Source: Methylobacterium sp. E-065
Lineage (GTDB): Bacteria; Pseudomonadota; Alphaproteobacteria; Rhizobiales; Beijerinckiaceae
Assembly: GCF_022829605.1 (NCBI RefSeq)
Contig: NZ_JAKSYD010000114.1
Span: 186,001-250,000 of the forward strand
Reading direction: 5' to 3'
Length of the DNA stretch: 64,000 nt
Shown here: piece after piece, positions 11,669-21,505 of the stretch
How positions within the stretch are numbered: the first letter of the stretch is position 1
How the letters are laid out: the number at the start of each line of letters is the position of its first letter
The notes under the pieces: generated by a model
Databases searched by the model: none
Seen by the model: only the letters and a program-made list of their open reading frames with translations
What the model was told of the DNA's origin: nothing
Program-made: the position numbers and the translations under genes

Positions 11669-11818
11669 GCAGCACGCCGTCCGGGCAGGAAGAGCATCGG
11701 GCCACGCACTATGCGTGCCGGTTCGCCGGCCCGGTCAAGTCACGGCCTAGACCCTGCTTGGATCGCACCGTGTCGCGCCTTAATACTCGACAGCCACCCC
11801 GATCGTCTGGAGTCCACG

Positions 11819-12661
11819 ATGCCGCTGATGGCCGCGCGCTACGGAAAGGAACGCGTCCGGGTGATGCGCCTCGCCCGCGACGGCGCGCACCACGTCCCGC
11901 GCGAACTGACGCTCTCGGTGATGCTGACCGGGGCCTTCGACGCCGCCTGGACCGACGGGGACAACAGGGCGAGCATCGCCACCGACAGTGTGAAGAACAT
12001 CGTCAACGTGACGGCGGCCCAGAACCCCACGCTCGACGCGGAGGCGTTCGTTGCCGCATTGGCGCGGGTGTTGATCGAAAGCTATCCACAAGTCGCCTCG
12101 GTATCGATCGAGGCCGAGGAGACCCGGTGGCTGCGCCACGCCGTCGATGGCGCGCCGCATGATCACACCTTCACCCGCGACGGCAACGGCTTCGGCTACG
12201 TGGGGCTGGTCACCGATCGCTCCGGATCGACGCTCCGCTCGGGCCTGCGCGATTTCACCTTCATGAAGACCACGCAATCCGGCTGGACTGGCTTCGTGAA
12301 CGACCGGTATCGCACCCTGCCCGATACGACCGACCGGATCGCCGCGACGAGCATGGATGCGACGTGGTCTTGGTCGGTGAAACCGGACGATTTCGGGATC
12401 GCGAATGCCCGAATCCTCGCCATCCTGCTCCGGGTCTTCGGAACCACGTATAGCCGCGGTGTTCAGGACAGCATGTACCGGATGGGTGAGGCTGCGCTCG
12501 CCGAGGTGCCGGAATTGGCCGAGATCGCGTTCGTGATGCCGAACAAGCATTATCTGCCGGTCGATCTCAGGCCGTTCGGGCTGGACAACGCCGGCGCCGT
12601 CTTCCAGCCGACCGATGAGCCTTATGGCCGCATCGAGGCGACGATCGGTCGACGAAGCTGA
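11819..12661 (+). CDS. uaZ: Urate oxidase (uricase)
   Basis: 280 residues from the ATG at 11819; the open frame extends far upstream, but only from here does it resemble uricase (RYGKERVRVMR). Catalytic-region signatures are TDSVKNIV (Thr and Lys of the active site), MKTTQSGWTGF, and NDRYRTLPDTTDRI, the classic uricase block. It is a cofactor-free cytosolic enzyme that converts urate to 5-hydroxyisourate. It is divergent from the xanthine dehydrogenase-like operon with a 150-base shared upstream region, so both ends of hypoxanthine/xanthine-to-urate breakdown are together. Downstream enzymes (hydroxyisourate hydrolase, OHCU decarboxylase, allantoinase) are not in the window. Confidence 0.95.
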   Translation: MPLMAARYGKERVRVMRLARDGAHHVPRELTLSVMLTGAFDAAWTDGDNRASIATDSVKNIVNVTAAQNPTLDAEAFVAALARVLIESYPQVASVSIEAEETRWLRHAVDGAPHDHTFTRDGNGFGYVGLVTDRSGSTLRSGLRDFTFMKTTQSGWTGFVNDRYRTLPDTTDRIAATSMDATWSWSVKPDDFGIANARILAILLRVFGTTYSRGVQDSMYRMGEAALAEVPELAEIAFVMPNKHYLPVDLRPFGLDNAGAVFQPTDEPYGRIEATIGRRS

Positions 12662-12811
12662 TCAGCCGAAGAGCTTGGCAGTTCCGCGATTAATGTTCGG
12701 TGCTTTCTGGTGGTTCGGGAAGCATCGCGAGCGATGGGCTGAGACCGCGATTCCCTGCATTTGGCCGGTGTTGCGCTACCCGGACTAGGCCAGTGTCGGC
12801 CGCAGGTCGCG

Positions 12812-13531
12812 TCAGTTCGGCTCGCTGGCGTCGTCGGATCCGGGCTCGTCGACGATGCGGCCAATCCGCGGCACGAGGGGCAGACGCATTGTGCAGCGCA
12901 AGCCGTCCGGTTCGAAGGCGAGATCGATACGGGCATTCAACTCGTAGCGCAGCATGTCGTTCAGGACCTGCATGCCGAAGCCCCGCCGCGTCGGCAGGGC
13001 GACATCCGTGCCGCCGGTCTCCTTCCAAGTCAGCACCAGATCGTCTGGCCGCATCGTATCGCCGGTGTCTATCGACCAGACAACGTTCACCTTGCCTTCG
13101 GACAGTCCGAATACGCCGTGCTCGACGGCGTTGCTGCAGAGCTCATGTACAGCCAGGGCCATCACCTGCCCGGCCTTCGGGCGGAGGCGGACAGCCGGGC
13201 CCGCCAGGTCCGCCTGATCGCCCTCGCGAATGAGATGGACCATCAACTCGTCCGAGATCAGCGAATGCAGGCTGATCCCGCCGGACATGTCGAGACTGAT
13301 GCGCGCGCGGGCGATCGCATCGAGCCGGCCTTCGAGATGGGTGGCATAGCCTTCGACGCTCTCCGCGGTATCTGCGGAGAGACGCAGCACCGCACGAAGC
13401 ATCGCCAGGGTATCGCGCAGACCGTGACGCAACCCGTCGGACGCACCGCTCGCATCGAGGAGACGTCTCAATCGCGCGTTGTCCGCCTCGAGGGCATCAA
13501 CTCGCGCGTCGCGCACGTGATCCTGTGCCAT
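12812..13531 (-). CDS. Stand-alone HWE/HisKA_2-type histidine kinase without sensor domain
   Basis: 239 residues from the ATG at 13531, which has a strong GAGAGGA site five bases upstream; a GTG at 13558 is also open. An N-terminal coiled coil (DALEADNARLRRLLDA) leads into a dimerisation helix with HGLRDTLAMLRAVLRL, where the His fits the HWE/HisKA_2 phospho-acceptor. An HATPase region follows with the N-box-like ELCSNAVEHGVF and the G-box-like RRGFGMQVLNDML. There is no membrane segment and no PAS or GAF domain, so the protein is probably cytosolic and takes its signal from a partner. No response regulator gene is adjacent. Which pathway it serves is unknown. Confidence 0.75.
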   Translation of the reverse strand: MAQDHVRDARVDALEADNARLRRLLDASGASDGLRHGLRDTLAMLRAVLRLSADTAESVEGYATHLEGRLDAIARARISLDMSGGISLHSLISDELMVHLIREGDQADLAGPAVRLRPKAGQVMALAVHELCSNAVEHGVFGLSEGKVNVVWSIDTGDTMRPDDLVLTWKETGGTDVALPTRRGFGMQVLNDMLRYELNARIDLAFEPDGLRCTMRLPLVPRIGRIVDEPGSDDASEPN

Positions 13532-13964
13532 GCAGGTCCTCTCCGGGCGAAAAGCCACGATGATGCGACTGGCGCCGAACCCGCGCGTGATACCGGGGCG
13601 ACCATCACGTGTTCAAAAAGTGCGGTCAACCACCTGCGCTCGACCAATCGATTGCGCACGATGAGTGGGCGGTGCGACCTTTTAGAACTCGCGTGCTCGG
13701 GTTCTCCCGGCCGAGTTATCGACGCGATCCCGCAGTGTGTGCCTCGAATTTACATTGGAAGATAGAATCAAAATTCAAGTTTCGCAAAATATGTGCGTGA
13801 TTATCGCGATCTGAATCCGTTCTGATATACAATTTCTTAAATTTATAATCGTCTAGAAATTCGGATCAAGAAAAATTAATCTTTGCCAAATTCATGACTT
13901 AAAGCTAAGAGATCTCTTGAAGGCTGCAGTGCATCTCTATCTTGCAGAATAGAGTTCGAAGATC
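13532..13964. other. Intergenic stretch, changing from high to low G+C
   Basis: No gene is seen. From about 13740 the sequence becomes strikingly A+T rich compared with everything upstream, and stays so into the glycosyltransferase gene. It contains one promoter-like pair (listed separately). The change in composition marks the left border of a probable acquired segment. Confidence 0.5.
13820..13849 (+). promoter_or_regulatory. Candidate promoter of the glycosyltransferase gene
   Basis: A perfect TATAAT at 13844-13849 with a poor -35 match TTCTGA at 13820-13825 and an 18-base spacer. It lies about 115 bases before the ATG of the glycosyltransferase gene. The -10 box may be fortuitous because the surroundings are A+T rich. 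Confidence 0.3.
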
Positions 13965-15140
13965 ATGAAATCTCGGAAGCAGACGATCTGTCTTTCTATG
14001 ATAGTCAAGAATGAGGCGCACGTCATTCGTCGATGCCTCGATTCGGTTAGACCGATCATCGATCACTGGATCATTGTCGATACCGGTTCGACCGATGGCA
14101 CACAGGATGTAATCCGGACCGCGATGGCGGACATACCGGGGTCCGTGGTGGAGCGGCCATGGGTCGATTTTGCACATAATCGAAGCGAGGCGCTCCGCTT
14201 GGCCCGCCCGCATGCGAATTACTCCCTGATCATTGACGCGGACGACGAACTGGTCATTCCGGCGGGATTCATTCTGCCTACACTCGATGCGCCAGCTTAC
14301 AATATCACAATTCTCGACAGTTTTACGCGCTACCTTCGCCTCCAACTGGTCAATAACGCGTATCCGTGGCACTATCGAGGCGTCGTGCACGAATTTCTCG
14401 ATTGCCCGAAATCGACTTGGCACGGGTCCATGCCACTTGCGATGAGGCGAGGAGAGGACGGCGCGCGGCATCGTAATAGCGGAGAAACTTATAATCGCGA
14501 TGTGATTCTCTTGGAAAAGGCGCTAAAGTCCGAAAAAGATCCGTTCCTCGTCGCGCGCTACACATTTTACTTGGCTCAGAGCTACCGTGACATACATGAT
14601 TACAACAATTCTCTGAAATTTTACCTGAAACGTGCAGAATTGGGCTTCTGGGACGATGAGGTGTACATAAGCCTTCTTAGTGCCGCCTACATCATGGAAT
14701 TTCTTGAGGAACCCATCGACGCGGTTCTTGCCATGTACGATCGTGCGATCGCCACGCGGCCGAGCCGGGCGGAAGCGCGGCTTGGGGCCAGCCGCTTTTG
14801 CCGGAATAACCGAAAATATGTAGATGCATTCCACTACGCTCAAGCTGGAATGCCGCCGCGTATGAACGCATCGGATCTCTTTGTTCAGCCCTGGATATAT
14901 CAATATGGTCTGAAGGACGAATATGCAGTGAATGCTTTCAACACCGGACAGACACGCGCCTGCTTATCTACCTGCTTGGATATGCTGACGAACGCCGATC
15001 TACCCTCTGATGTGCGGGCTCGTATTGCGCGCTTGGCCGCTGAAGCCTTGGGCAAGATGGTCGATCCGATCTGGGGTTTTGCCAAATACTCCTATAAGAC
15101 GCACTTCATGCCAAATTGGCAATTTCAAACACTGCTTTGA
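13965..15140 (+). CDS. Family 2 glycosyltransferase with C-terminal helical repeats
   Basis: 391 residues. The N-terminal 100 residues are a GT-A fold of the WcaA/SunS kind: CLSMIVKNEAHVIRRCLDSV, then VDTGSTDGTQD, then IDADDELVIP, which provides the metal-binding DxD-like motif. Residues about 180-330 look like TPR-type helical pairs (YTFYLAQSYRD, VLAMYDRAIATRPSRAEARLG). Such proteins glycosylate proteins or surface polymers in the cytoplasm; the acceptor is unknown. Codon use and G+C content are clearly lower than in all neighbouring genes, with many AAT, ATT and TAT codons, which points to horizontal acquisition. It stands alone, with intergenic DNA of several hundred bases on both sides. 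Confidence 0.85.
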   Translation: MKSRKQTICLSMIVKNEAHVIRRCLDSVRPIIDHWIIVDTGSTDGTQDVIRTAMADIPGSVVERPWVDFAHNRSEALRLARPHANYSLIIDADDELVIPAGFILPTLDAPAYNITILDSFTRYLRLQLVNNAYPWHYRGVVHEFLDCPKSTWHGSMPLAMRRGEDGARHRNSGETYNRDVILLEKALKSEKDPFLVARYTFYLAQSYRDIHDYNNSLKFYLKRAELGFWDDEVYISLLSAAYIMEFLEEPIDAVLAMYDRAIATRPSRAEARLGASRFCRNNRKYVDAFHYAQAGMPPRMNASDLFVQPWIYQYGLKDEYAVNAFNTGQTRACLSTCLDMLTNADLPSDVRARIARLAAEALGKMVDPIWGFAKYSYKTHFMPNWQFQTLL

Positions 15141-15830
15141 TTTTGCTTTAATTGGATTCGGGGGTCAAAGCGACTGAAACCGCAGGGGCGCGCTGGGGCA
15201 CCACCGGCGCTGAATCCCCTCTCGACCCTTGCCCCAAAGCGGCTACCGGTCCTCCAGCCCGCGTCTACCTGTAGCCACCCGTGATGTGGTGAAGGTGCAT
15301 CTGTGGTTGATCAAAGCACGCGCTAGCCAAGTCGACTGAAACGGATATGGCCGCCTCGCACCGCGATCGCCGGCACCCGCCAGCCCAGCCCAGCCGAACG
15401 GCCCCCGGGTATCCACCGCGATCCGCCGACGTTGTCTAAGCGGAGACACGCTTTACCGGGAGTTTGGCTATGGGGCTGCTCGCGTTCATCGTCTTCGTCT
15501 GTCCCAGGAGGGGCATCGCCGGCCTGTTGTGGCTGCGGCAACAGCAAGCCCGGCCGCTCTGACCAGCAATCGACGGATTGGCGGGGCTTCAAACGCAACA
15601 TGTCCGCTTCGCTCCTTCAAAGCCTTAGACAGATCGCTCGAATGAGCTGCTTTACTCTGGTCTTTAAAATCATTAAATCAAATCAAAAATAATAGTAGTT
15701 TTAGTAAAAACATAATGATATTTCGATCATTAAATGTTGATTATTGTAACATTCATTTCTTGATGGTGCGATGTGATCCAAAAAATTTGCTTCCGGGTCG
15801 GCATCGCGATAAGCCCTGCCAGGACAAGAC
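15141..15830. other. Long intergenic region right of the glycosyltransferase
   Basis: About 690 bases with no gene that I recognise. The centre (15180-15600) is G+C rich and has open frames on both strands up to about 90 codons, none with recognisable protein character. The last 130 bases (15660-15790) are A+T rich again and probably hold the promoter of the chemoreceptor gene. It may be a decayed mobile element next to the foreign glycosyltransferase, but no terminal inverted repeats or transposase motifs could be made out. Confidence 0.4.
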
Positions 15831-15845
15831 TTGGATTGGATTTGG

Positions 15846-17555
15846 ATGGCGTCCCCGGAGCGCACTCGCGCGCGACAATCTTCTCTCAATCTGCAGTCGA
15901 TTATCATCGGCTCTGCTATCGCATTGTTCATGATCTCCATCGGGATCGGAACGTTCTCCGTGTTCCGCATCGGTCTGGTCAACGAGACCAGTCGGTCGGT
16001 TGCCGGAGAAATCCGGGCGGTGGCGATCCTCGGCACCATGAAGCAGCTCAGCCAGGAGTTGCGGGCGCTGGACGTCCTGGCCCATCATGCGCCATCCGAT
16101 GCGTCGCGGCTGGATTACCGAGCGCGGATCGCGAAGGCGCAGGAAGCGTTCTCCGGCGCCTGGAGCGCCTACGCGCCCACCGTCGCGGGGACTGACGAGC
16201 AACGCCTCGCCCATACACTGCGCGAGGCTTGGCAACACTTCCTGGCGGTCGAGGCGGAGGCGGCGGCGCTCGACCGTGCCGGCGAGCGCGAGTTGGCCGA
16301 TGCGGTGTTCGATACCGTCTTGCAGAACGAGGCCGCCGGTTTCACGCAGGCAGTGGACACAGTGCTCGGCTACCGCCAGGCCCGAGCCTTCGACCGGACT
16401 GCAATGGCGGATTCAGTCGGCGACGCCTCACGGATTGCGGTGATGGTTGCCGTCGCCATGGCGGCTTTCCTGACGCTCGGAATCGTCTGGTTCATCCTGC
16501 GCCGGGTCGCAGCGCCGATCGCCCGAATAACCCGCGTCATGGAGCAGCTCGCCGAGAACGACCTCGCCGTTGCCGTGCCATCCGACGCCCGCAGCGACGA
16601 ACTCGGCGCCATGGCGGGCGCGTTGCGGGTTTTCAAGGACAACATGCTGCGCACCCAAGCCATGGAGGCGGAAGCGGCGCAGCTTCGGGCGCAGGCGGAG
16701 GAGCAGCGCCGGACGGTGATGCACACGATGGCGGAGCGCTTCGAGGCCTCCGTCGGTGGGATCGTCGGCACGGTGACGGCGGCTGCTGTCGAGCTCCGCG
16801 GGTCGGCGGACCAGATGAGCCGGATGGCCGGGGAAACGGCGACCCAATCGACCAGCGTGGCGGGTGCGGCGGAACAGGCGCAATCCAATGTCCGGATGAT
16901 CGCCGCAGCCGCCGACCAGCTCGGCACGTCGGTCCAAGAGATCGGACGTCAGGCCGAGAAGACCGCCGCGATGGCCAATGGCGCCGCCACCGATGCGGCG
17001 CAGACCACGGAGCTGGTCCAGGCGCTTAACGGCGCCGCCGACCAGATTGGCGACGTCGTCCGGATGATCGCCAAGGTCGCCGCCCAGACCAACCTCTTGG
17101 CGCTCAACGCCGCCATCGAGGCGGCGCGGGCCGGTGAGGCCGGCCGGGGATTCGCAGTGGTGGCTGCCGAGGTGAAAGCCCTCGCCGGACAGACCAAGCA
17201 GGCGACCGACGACATCACGCGGCATGTGAGCGTCATCCAGGGTTCCACCGCCACAGCCGTCGCGGCGATCACCGGCATCACCACCCGGATCGAGGACATG
17301 AGCCGGGCAGCCGCCTCCATAGCGGCGGCTGTGGAAGAGCAGGGCGCCGCCACGCAGGAAATCGTCCACAACATCGCCCAGGCCGCGCAGGGCACCGGCG
17401 AGGTCAGCACGCACATCACCGATGTGGCCGGCACCGCCGAGAAGGCGGGAGATACGGCCGAGACGGTGCTCACTGCCGCGAGTGCCCTGTCGCGCGACGC
17501 CGAGCGCCTCGGTGCCGAGGTCATCCGCTTCCTTCAGACGATCCGCGCCGCCTGA
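15846..17555 (+). CDS. Methyl-accepting chemotaxis protein with four-helix-type periplasmic sensor
   Basis: About 570 residues. Layout: a short N-terminal cytoplasmic part, membrane helix 1 ([19 protein letters not shown]), a helical periplasmic domain of about 150 residues like the 4HB sensors, membrane helix 2 ([20 protein letters not shown]), HAMP, and a long signalling coiled coil whose tip contains the conserved [19 protein letters not shown]. No C-terminal CheR-binding pentapeptide is seen (it ends in IRAA). The gene lies 35 bases before a periplasmic binding protein gene, suggesting that the binding protein presents a ligand to this receptor. An upstream TTG at 15831 has AGGA six bases before it and is a plausible alternative start. 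Confidence 0.93.
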   Translation: MASPERTRARQSSLNLQSIIIGSAIALFMISIGIGTFSVFRIGLVNETSRSVAGEIRAVAILGTMKQLSQELRALDVLAHHAPSDASRLDYRARIAKAQEAFSGAWSAYAPTVAGTDEQRLAHTLREAWQHFLAVEAEAAALDRAGERELADAVFDTVLQNEAAGFTQAVDTVLGYRQARAFDRTAMADSVGDASRIAVMVAVAMAAFLTLGIVWFILRRVAAPIARITRVMEQLAENDLAVAVPSDARSDELGAMAGALRVFKDNMLRTQAMEAEAAQLRAQAEEQRRTVMHTMAERFEASVGGIVGTVTAAAVELRGSADQMSRMAGETATQSTSVAGAAEQAQSNVRMIAAAADQLGTSVQEIGRQAEKTAAMANGAATDAAQTTELVQALNGAADQIGDVVRMIAKVAAQTNLLALNAAIEAARAGEAGRGFAVVAAEVKALAGQTKQATDDITRHVSVIQGSTATAVAAITGITTRIEDMSRAAASIAAAVEEQGAATQEIVHNIAQAAQGTGEVSTHITDVAGTAEKAGDTAETVLTAASALSRDAERLGAEVIRFLQTIRAA

Positions 17556-17590
17556 GGCCGCGTCGGACCCAACACGCCGGACCCGACATC

Positions 17591-18577
17591 ATGAACCGAT
17601 CAGGCACGGCCCGGACCATCTCGGGGATCCGCGTCGCTCTCGCCGACGCGTGCGGCCGCGCCCGGTCGTGGCACGTCGCGCTCCTCGTCGCCCTCGCATT
17701 CGGGCCCATGGCGGCCGCCGCGACGACCCTCGGCGTGACGATGATCCCCCCGGTCGCGTTCACGCAGCTCCTGCACGATCGGATCGCGGAACACGCCAAG
17801 TCCCGCAGCGTAGCCGTTCAGTTCGCCTTTTCGCCCGAGGGCGCGGGCGAACAGCAGATCGCACAGGTCCGCTCCTTCATCGCCGCGAAGGTCGATGCGC
17901 TTCTGGTCATGCCGGTCGATGCGACAGCGAACGCCACCATCACGCGTCTCGCGCAGGAAGCCGATATTCCGCTGGTGTACTTCAACAACGGACCGCGGGA
18001 GGACTGGTTTTCCGGGCGGGTCGCCTTCGTCATGCCCAACGATCTCGTCGCCGGTCGGCTGCAGATGCGCAAGCTCGCCCATATGCTGGACGGGTCCAGA
18101 TCGGTCGCGATCCTGGCGGGGCATCCGACCCATTCCGGATCAGTGCTGCGCACGCAGGGCGTCAAGGAGGTGATGCGCGAATTCCCGAGCCTGCGTCTCG
18201 TCGCCGAGGCTACAGCGGACTGGGACCGCGCCAAAGCCCGCGCCATCGTCGCCGGATGGCTGGCGCAGGGCCTGTCCATCAACGCGATCGCGGCCAATAA
18301 TGACGAGATGGCGCTGGGAGCCGCCGAAGCTGTCGCGGCGACGGGCATTCCTGCCGGGCGCATCCTGATCGGTGGCGTCGACGCCATCCCGGCCGCCATC
18401 GCGGCGATGCAGAAGAAGCAGTTGGCCGTGACCATCCATCAGGATGCCGCGATCCAGGGCGGCAAGGCGGTGGACGATGCCCTGGCGTTGATTCGGCATG
18501 AGCCCGTGCAGCAATACGATTGGGCGCCGTTCGAACTGGTCACAGAGCGGATGTCCACCGCCCACTTCGCCCAATAA
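17591..18577 (+). CDS. Periplasmic sugar-type substrate-binding protein, orphan of any ABC transporter
   Basis: 328 residues. The N-terminal region has a hydrophobic stretch ending in FGPMAAAA, consistent with a signal peptide cut near residue 43. The rest is a type-I periplasmic binding fold (RbsB/LacI-like): LGVTMIPPVAF, FIAAKVDALLVMPVDA, AIAANNDEMALGAAEA, and ILIGGVDAIPAAIAAM near the hinge. Members bind ribose, xylose, galactose and related ligands, or autoinducer-2. No permease or ATPase gene is nearby, and the partner gene 35 bases upstream is a chemoreceptor. A role as chemosensory ligand presenter is inferred, as for MglB/RbsB with Trg. The ligand is unknown. Confidence 0.87.
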   Translation: MNRSGTARTISGIRVALADACGRARSWHVALLVALAFGPMAAAATTLGVTMIPPVAFTQLLHDRIAEHAKSRSVAVQFAFSPEGAGEQQIAQVRSFIAAKVDALLVMPVDATANATITRLAQEADIPLVYFNNGPREDWFSGRVAFVMPNDLVAGRLQMRKLAHMLDGSRSVAILAGHPTHSGSVLRTQGVKEVMREFPSLRLVAEATADWDRAKARAIVAGWLAQGLSINAIAANNDEMALGAAEAVAATGIPAGRILIGGVDAIPAAIAAMQKKQLAVTIHQDAAIQGGKAVDDALALIRHEPVQQYDWAPFELVTERMSTAHFAQ

Positions 18578-18706
18578 GCAGGGGCAGCACTCATCGTTTC
18601 GAAGTGAGCGCCTCCGCCTCGCGCTCCGCGAGGTCGCCGATCTGCCGCAGGATCGTGCTGCCGACCGAGGCCGTCATGGCAGCCCCGGATCCGCCATGAC
18701 GGTCGC

Positions 18707-19720
<1,014 letters not shown>

Positions 19721-19914
19721 CTACGACTCGTGCGGCCCGGACGTCAAGGCGAGGGTTTGGCCGCGCAACGGCTTGGCCGGACGGAACGTCGTGCAGGATC
19801 CCAGCCGCCGCCGGTCGGGGCCAGCGCCGAACATCTGGTGATGCTGGCGGGTAAAGCACACTTCATCGAAGTGGAGATTGGCACGGCGCAAGAGAGCGGG
19901 CCACGACAACGGCT

Positions 19915-20841
19915 TTAATGCCGGTTCAGCCAGTCACGGACGCCCTCGATCGTCCTGAACTCTTCCAGCGTGTGAACCCGTGCGTCCGGCAATGCGGATC
20001 GGGCCATGGTGGCGAGGGCATGCCCTGGACCGAGTTCCAGCACGTGGTCGGCCCCGTACTCGCAGCAGGCCTCCAGGCAGGCGGCCCAGTCGATACTGTG
20101 CGAAAGCTGGGTCGCCAGCTTGGCCAACCCGTCCTCGCTGCGGAAGACGACTGTGCCGTCGAGCCCGCTCAGAAGACGCGGCGCGTCCGGTGGCGGGCGG
20201 CGCGATGTCGTCAGGCGCAGGGCCTCGCGGAACGTTTCCGTCGCGGCCGCCAGCAGGGGCGTGTGCGACGGCGTGTGAACCGGCAGGACCACAGCCCGCT
20301 GCGCTCCGCGCGCGCGCGCCGCGTCACACAGCAGCTCCAGCGCGTTCCGTGCGCCGCCGACCACGCCGCTATCCGCGGCGTTGCGAATCGCAAGATGGCA
20401 CCCGTGCTCGGCCGCGAGGTGTTCGAGCGCGGGGAGCCCGAGGCCGCGGATGCCCGCGAGACCGAATCCAGCGCCCGAGGCCGCGTCCATGGCTTCGGCC
20501 CGCCGCGCTGCGAGGGCCAGCACGTCCTGTGGTTCGAACCGACCGGCGATCCCCCAAGCTGCGAGATCGCCGATGCTGTAGCCGGCCACGATCGTGCGGA
20601 CTGTCCCGGCGGCGCCCAGTGCCCGCCAGGCGGCCAGGGCTGCCACGCAGCACAGGATCTGACCGGTCCGGTTCTCGTGCAGGGCGTCGCTGCCGCTGCG
20701 CGCGATATCACGGGGGTCGACACCGCCGAGGAGCGGCTTGGCGGCGGCGAAAATGGCCTGTGCGTCCGGATGATCGGCCGTCAGGTCGAACATGCCCGGG
20801 TGCTGGCCGCCCTGGCCGGAGAGGAGAAGCGCCAGCGTCAT
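19915..20841 (-). CDS. mdcH: MdcH, malonyl-CoA:ACP transacylase of malonate decarboxylase
   Basis: 308 residues. FabD-like fold: N-terminal LLLSGQGGQHPGMF, active-site segment GYSIGDLAAWG with the nucleophilic Ser near residue 95, and the histidine in HTPSHTPLL near 200. MdcH transfers malonyl from malonyl-CoA to the MdcC thiol cofactor to prime the decarboxylase. The GYSxG in place of the GHSxG of FabD is the form normally seen in MdcH. It is the last gene of the mdc operon and overlaps mdcG by four bases (ATGA). Isolated FabD homologues look similar, but the context settles it. Confidence 0.94.
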   Translation of the reverse strand: MTLALLLSGQGGQHPGMFDLTADHPDAQAIFAAAKPLLGGVDPRDIARSGSDALHENRTGQILCCVAALAAWRALGAAGTVRTIVAGYSIGDLAAWGIAGRFEPQDVLALAARRAEAMDAASGAGFGLAGIRGLGLPALEHLAAEHGCHLAIRNAADSGVVGGARNALELLCDAARARGAQRAVVLPVHTPSHTPLLAAATETFREALRLTTSRRPPPDAPRLLSGLDGTVVFRSEDGLAKLATQLSHSIDWAACLEACCEYGADHVLELGPGHALATMARSALPDARVHTLEEFRTIEGVRDWLNRH

Positions 20842-21497
20842 GCGGTCCCCTGCTCACGCAAGCCGGCAACGGATCTGAGCGTCACGCCCGCGACGCCCTT
20901 TGCTAGGACCAACCCATCCTCGGGCGCGTCATGCAGCTCACGCCAATGCAGGCCGGTGCCGTCCGGGAGAAGGATTTCCCCGTCGATGCGCATCGGGGCT
21001 TTCGCCGCGATCGCTTCGAGCCCGGTCAGCAGGCCGATTGGAACCGGATCCGGACAGGGCCACAGCAGATCGACATCCGAGATCGCGCTGAGATAGGTGA
21101 AGCCGGTGACGGCCTGCCAGAGCAGGCTGCCGAATGGCCGCGGCGCGATGCCGTACTCGCGCCCGAGCGCGAGAAGCGCCGCAATCGTCGGCCGCCAGGC
21201 CGTCGGGGCGTAATCGCTGGCCTCTGCGAGCTCTGGAGCGGTCTCCGGCGACAACGCGGCCGCCGACAGGGCGAGGCCGATCCGTCGCTTTCCGTCAGCG
21301 GGCGGCATCGGCAAGCCAAGGGGAACGGTCTCTGCCGTTTCCCCTGGCATGCGACGCCGCACGATCAGCGGACGGCCGTCTCGGGCCCACCGGTCGAGGT
21401 GCCGAACACCGTCGAGTTCGGGCCGGGTGCTGAGCCATGCGCCCCAGGCCGAGACATCGACCTGAACGAGATCGTGGCGTCGATACGTGTCAGCCAC
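20838..21497 (-). CDS. mdcG: MdcG, phosphoribosyl-dephospho-CoA transferase (apo-ACP holo-synthase)
   Basis: 219 residues. It loads the 2'-(5''-phosphoribosyl)-3'-dephospho-CoA prosthetic group onto the acyl carrier subunit MdcC. The nucleotidyltransferase motif is visible as FGSLLWQAVTGFTYLSAISD followed by VDLLW, the usual GS...DxD pattern near residues 122-146. The N-terminal part (YRRHDLVQV) is also typical. It lies eight bases after mdcE and overlaps mdcH by four bases. Its substrate precursor is normally made by MdcB, whose gene is not in this operon. Confidence 0.93.
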   Translation of the reverse strand: MADTYRRHDLVQVDVSAWGAWLSTRPELDGVRHLDRWARDGRPLIVRRRMPGETAETVPLGLPMPPADGKRRIGLALSAAALSPETAPELAEASDYAPTAWRPTIAALLALGREYGIAPRPFGSLLWQAVTGFTYLSAISDVDLLWPCPDPVPIGLLTGLEAIAAKAPMRIDGEILLPDGTGLHWRELHDAPEDGLVLAKGVAGVTLRSVAGLREQGTA

Positions 21498-21505
21498 AGT
21501 GATTC

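Noticed and set aside
11165..11818. N-terminal extension of the uricase reading frame
   Set aside because: The codons overlap the FAD-subunit gene on the other strand and have no uricase homology; uricase begins at the ATG at 11819.
15180..15600. Possible transposase remnant beside the foreign glycosyltransferase
   Set aside because: No DDE motif, no inverted terminal repeats and no target duplication could be identified in any frame.
18591..18677. 28-codon minus-strand ORF downstream of gmd
   Set aside because: It has a plausible start and composition but no recognisable family and only a short length; chance cannot be excluded.
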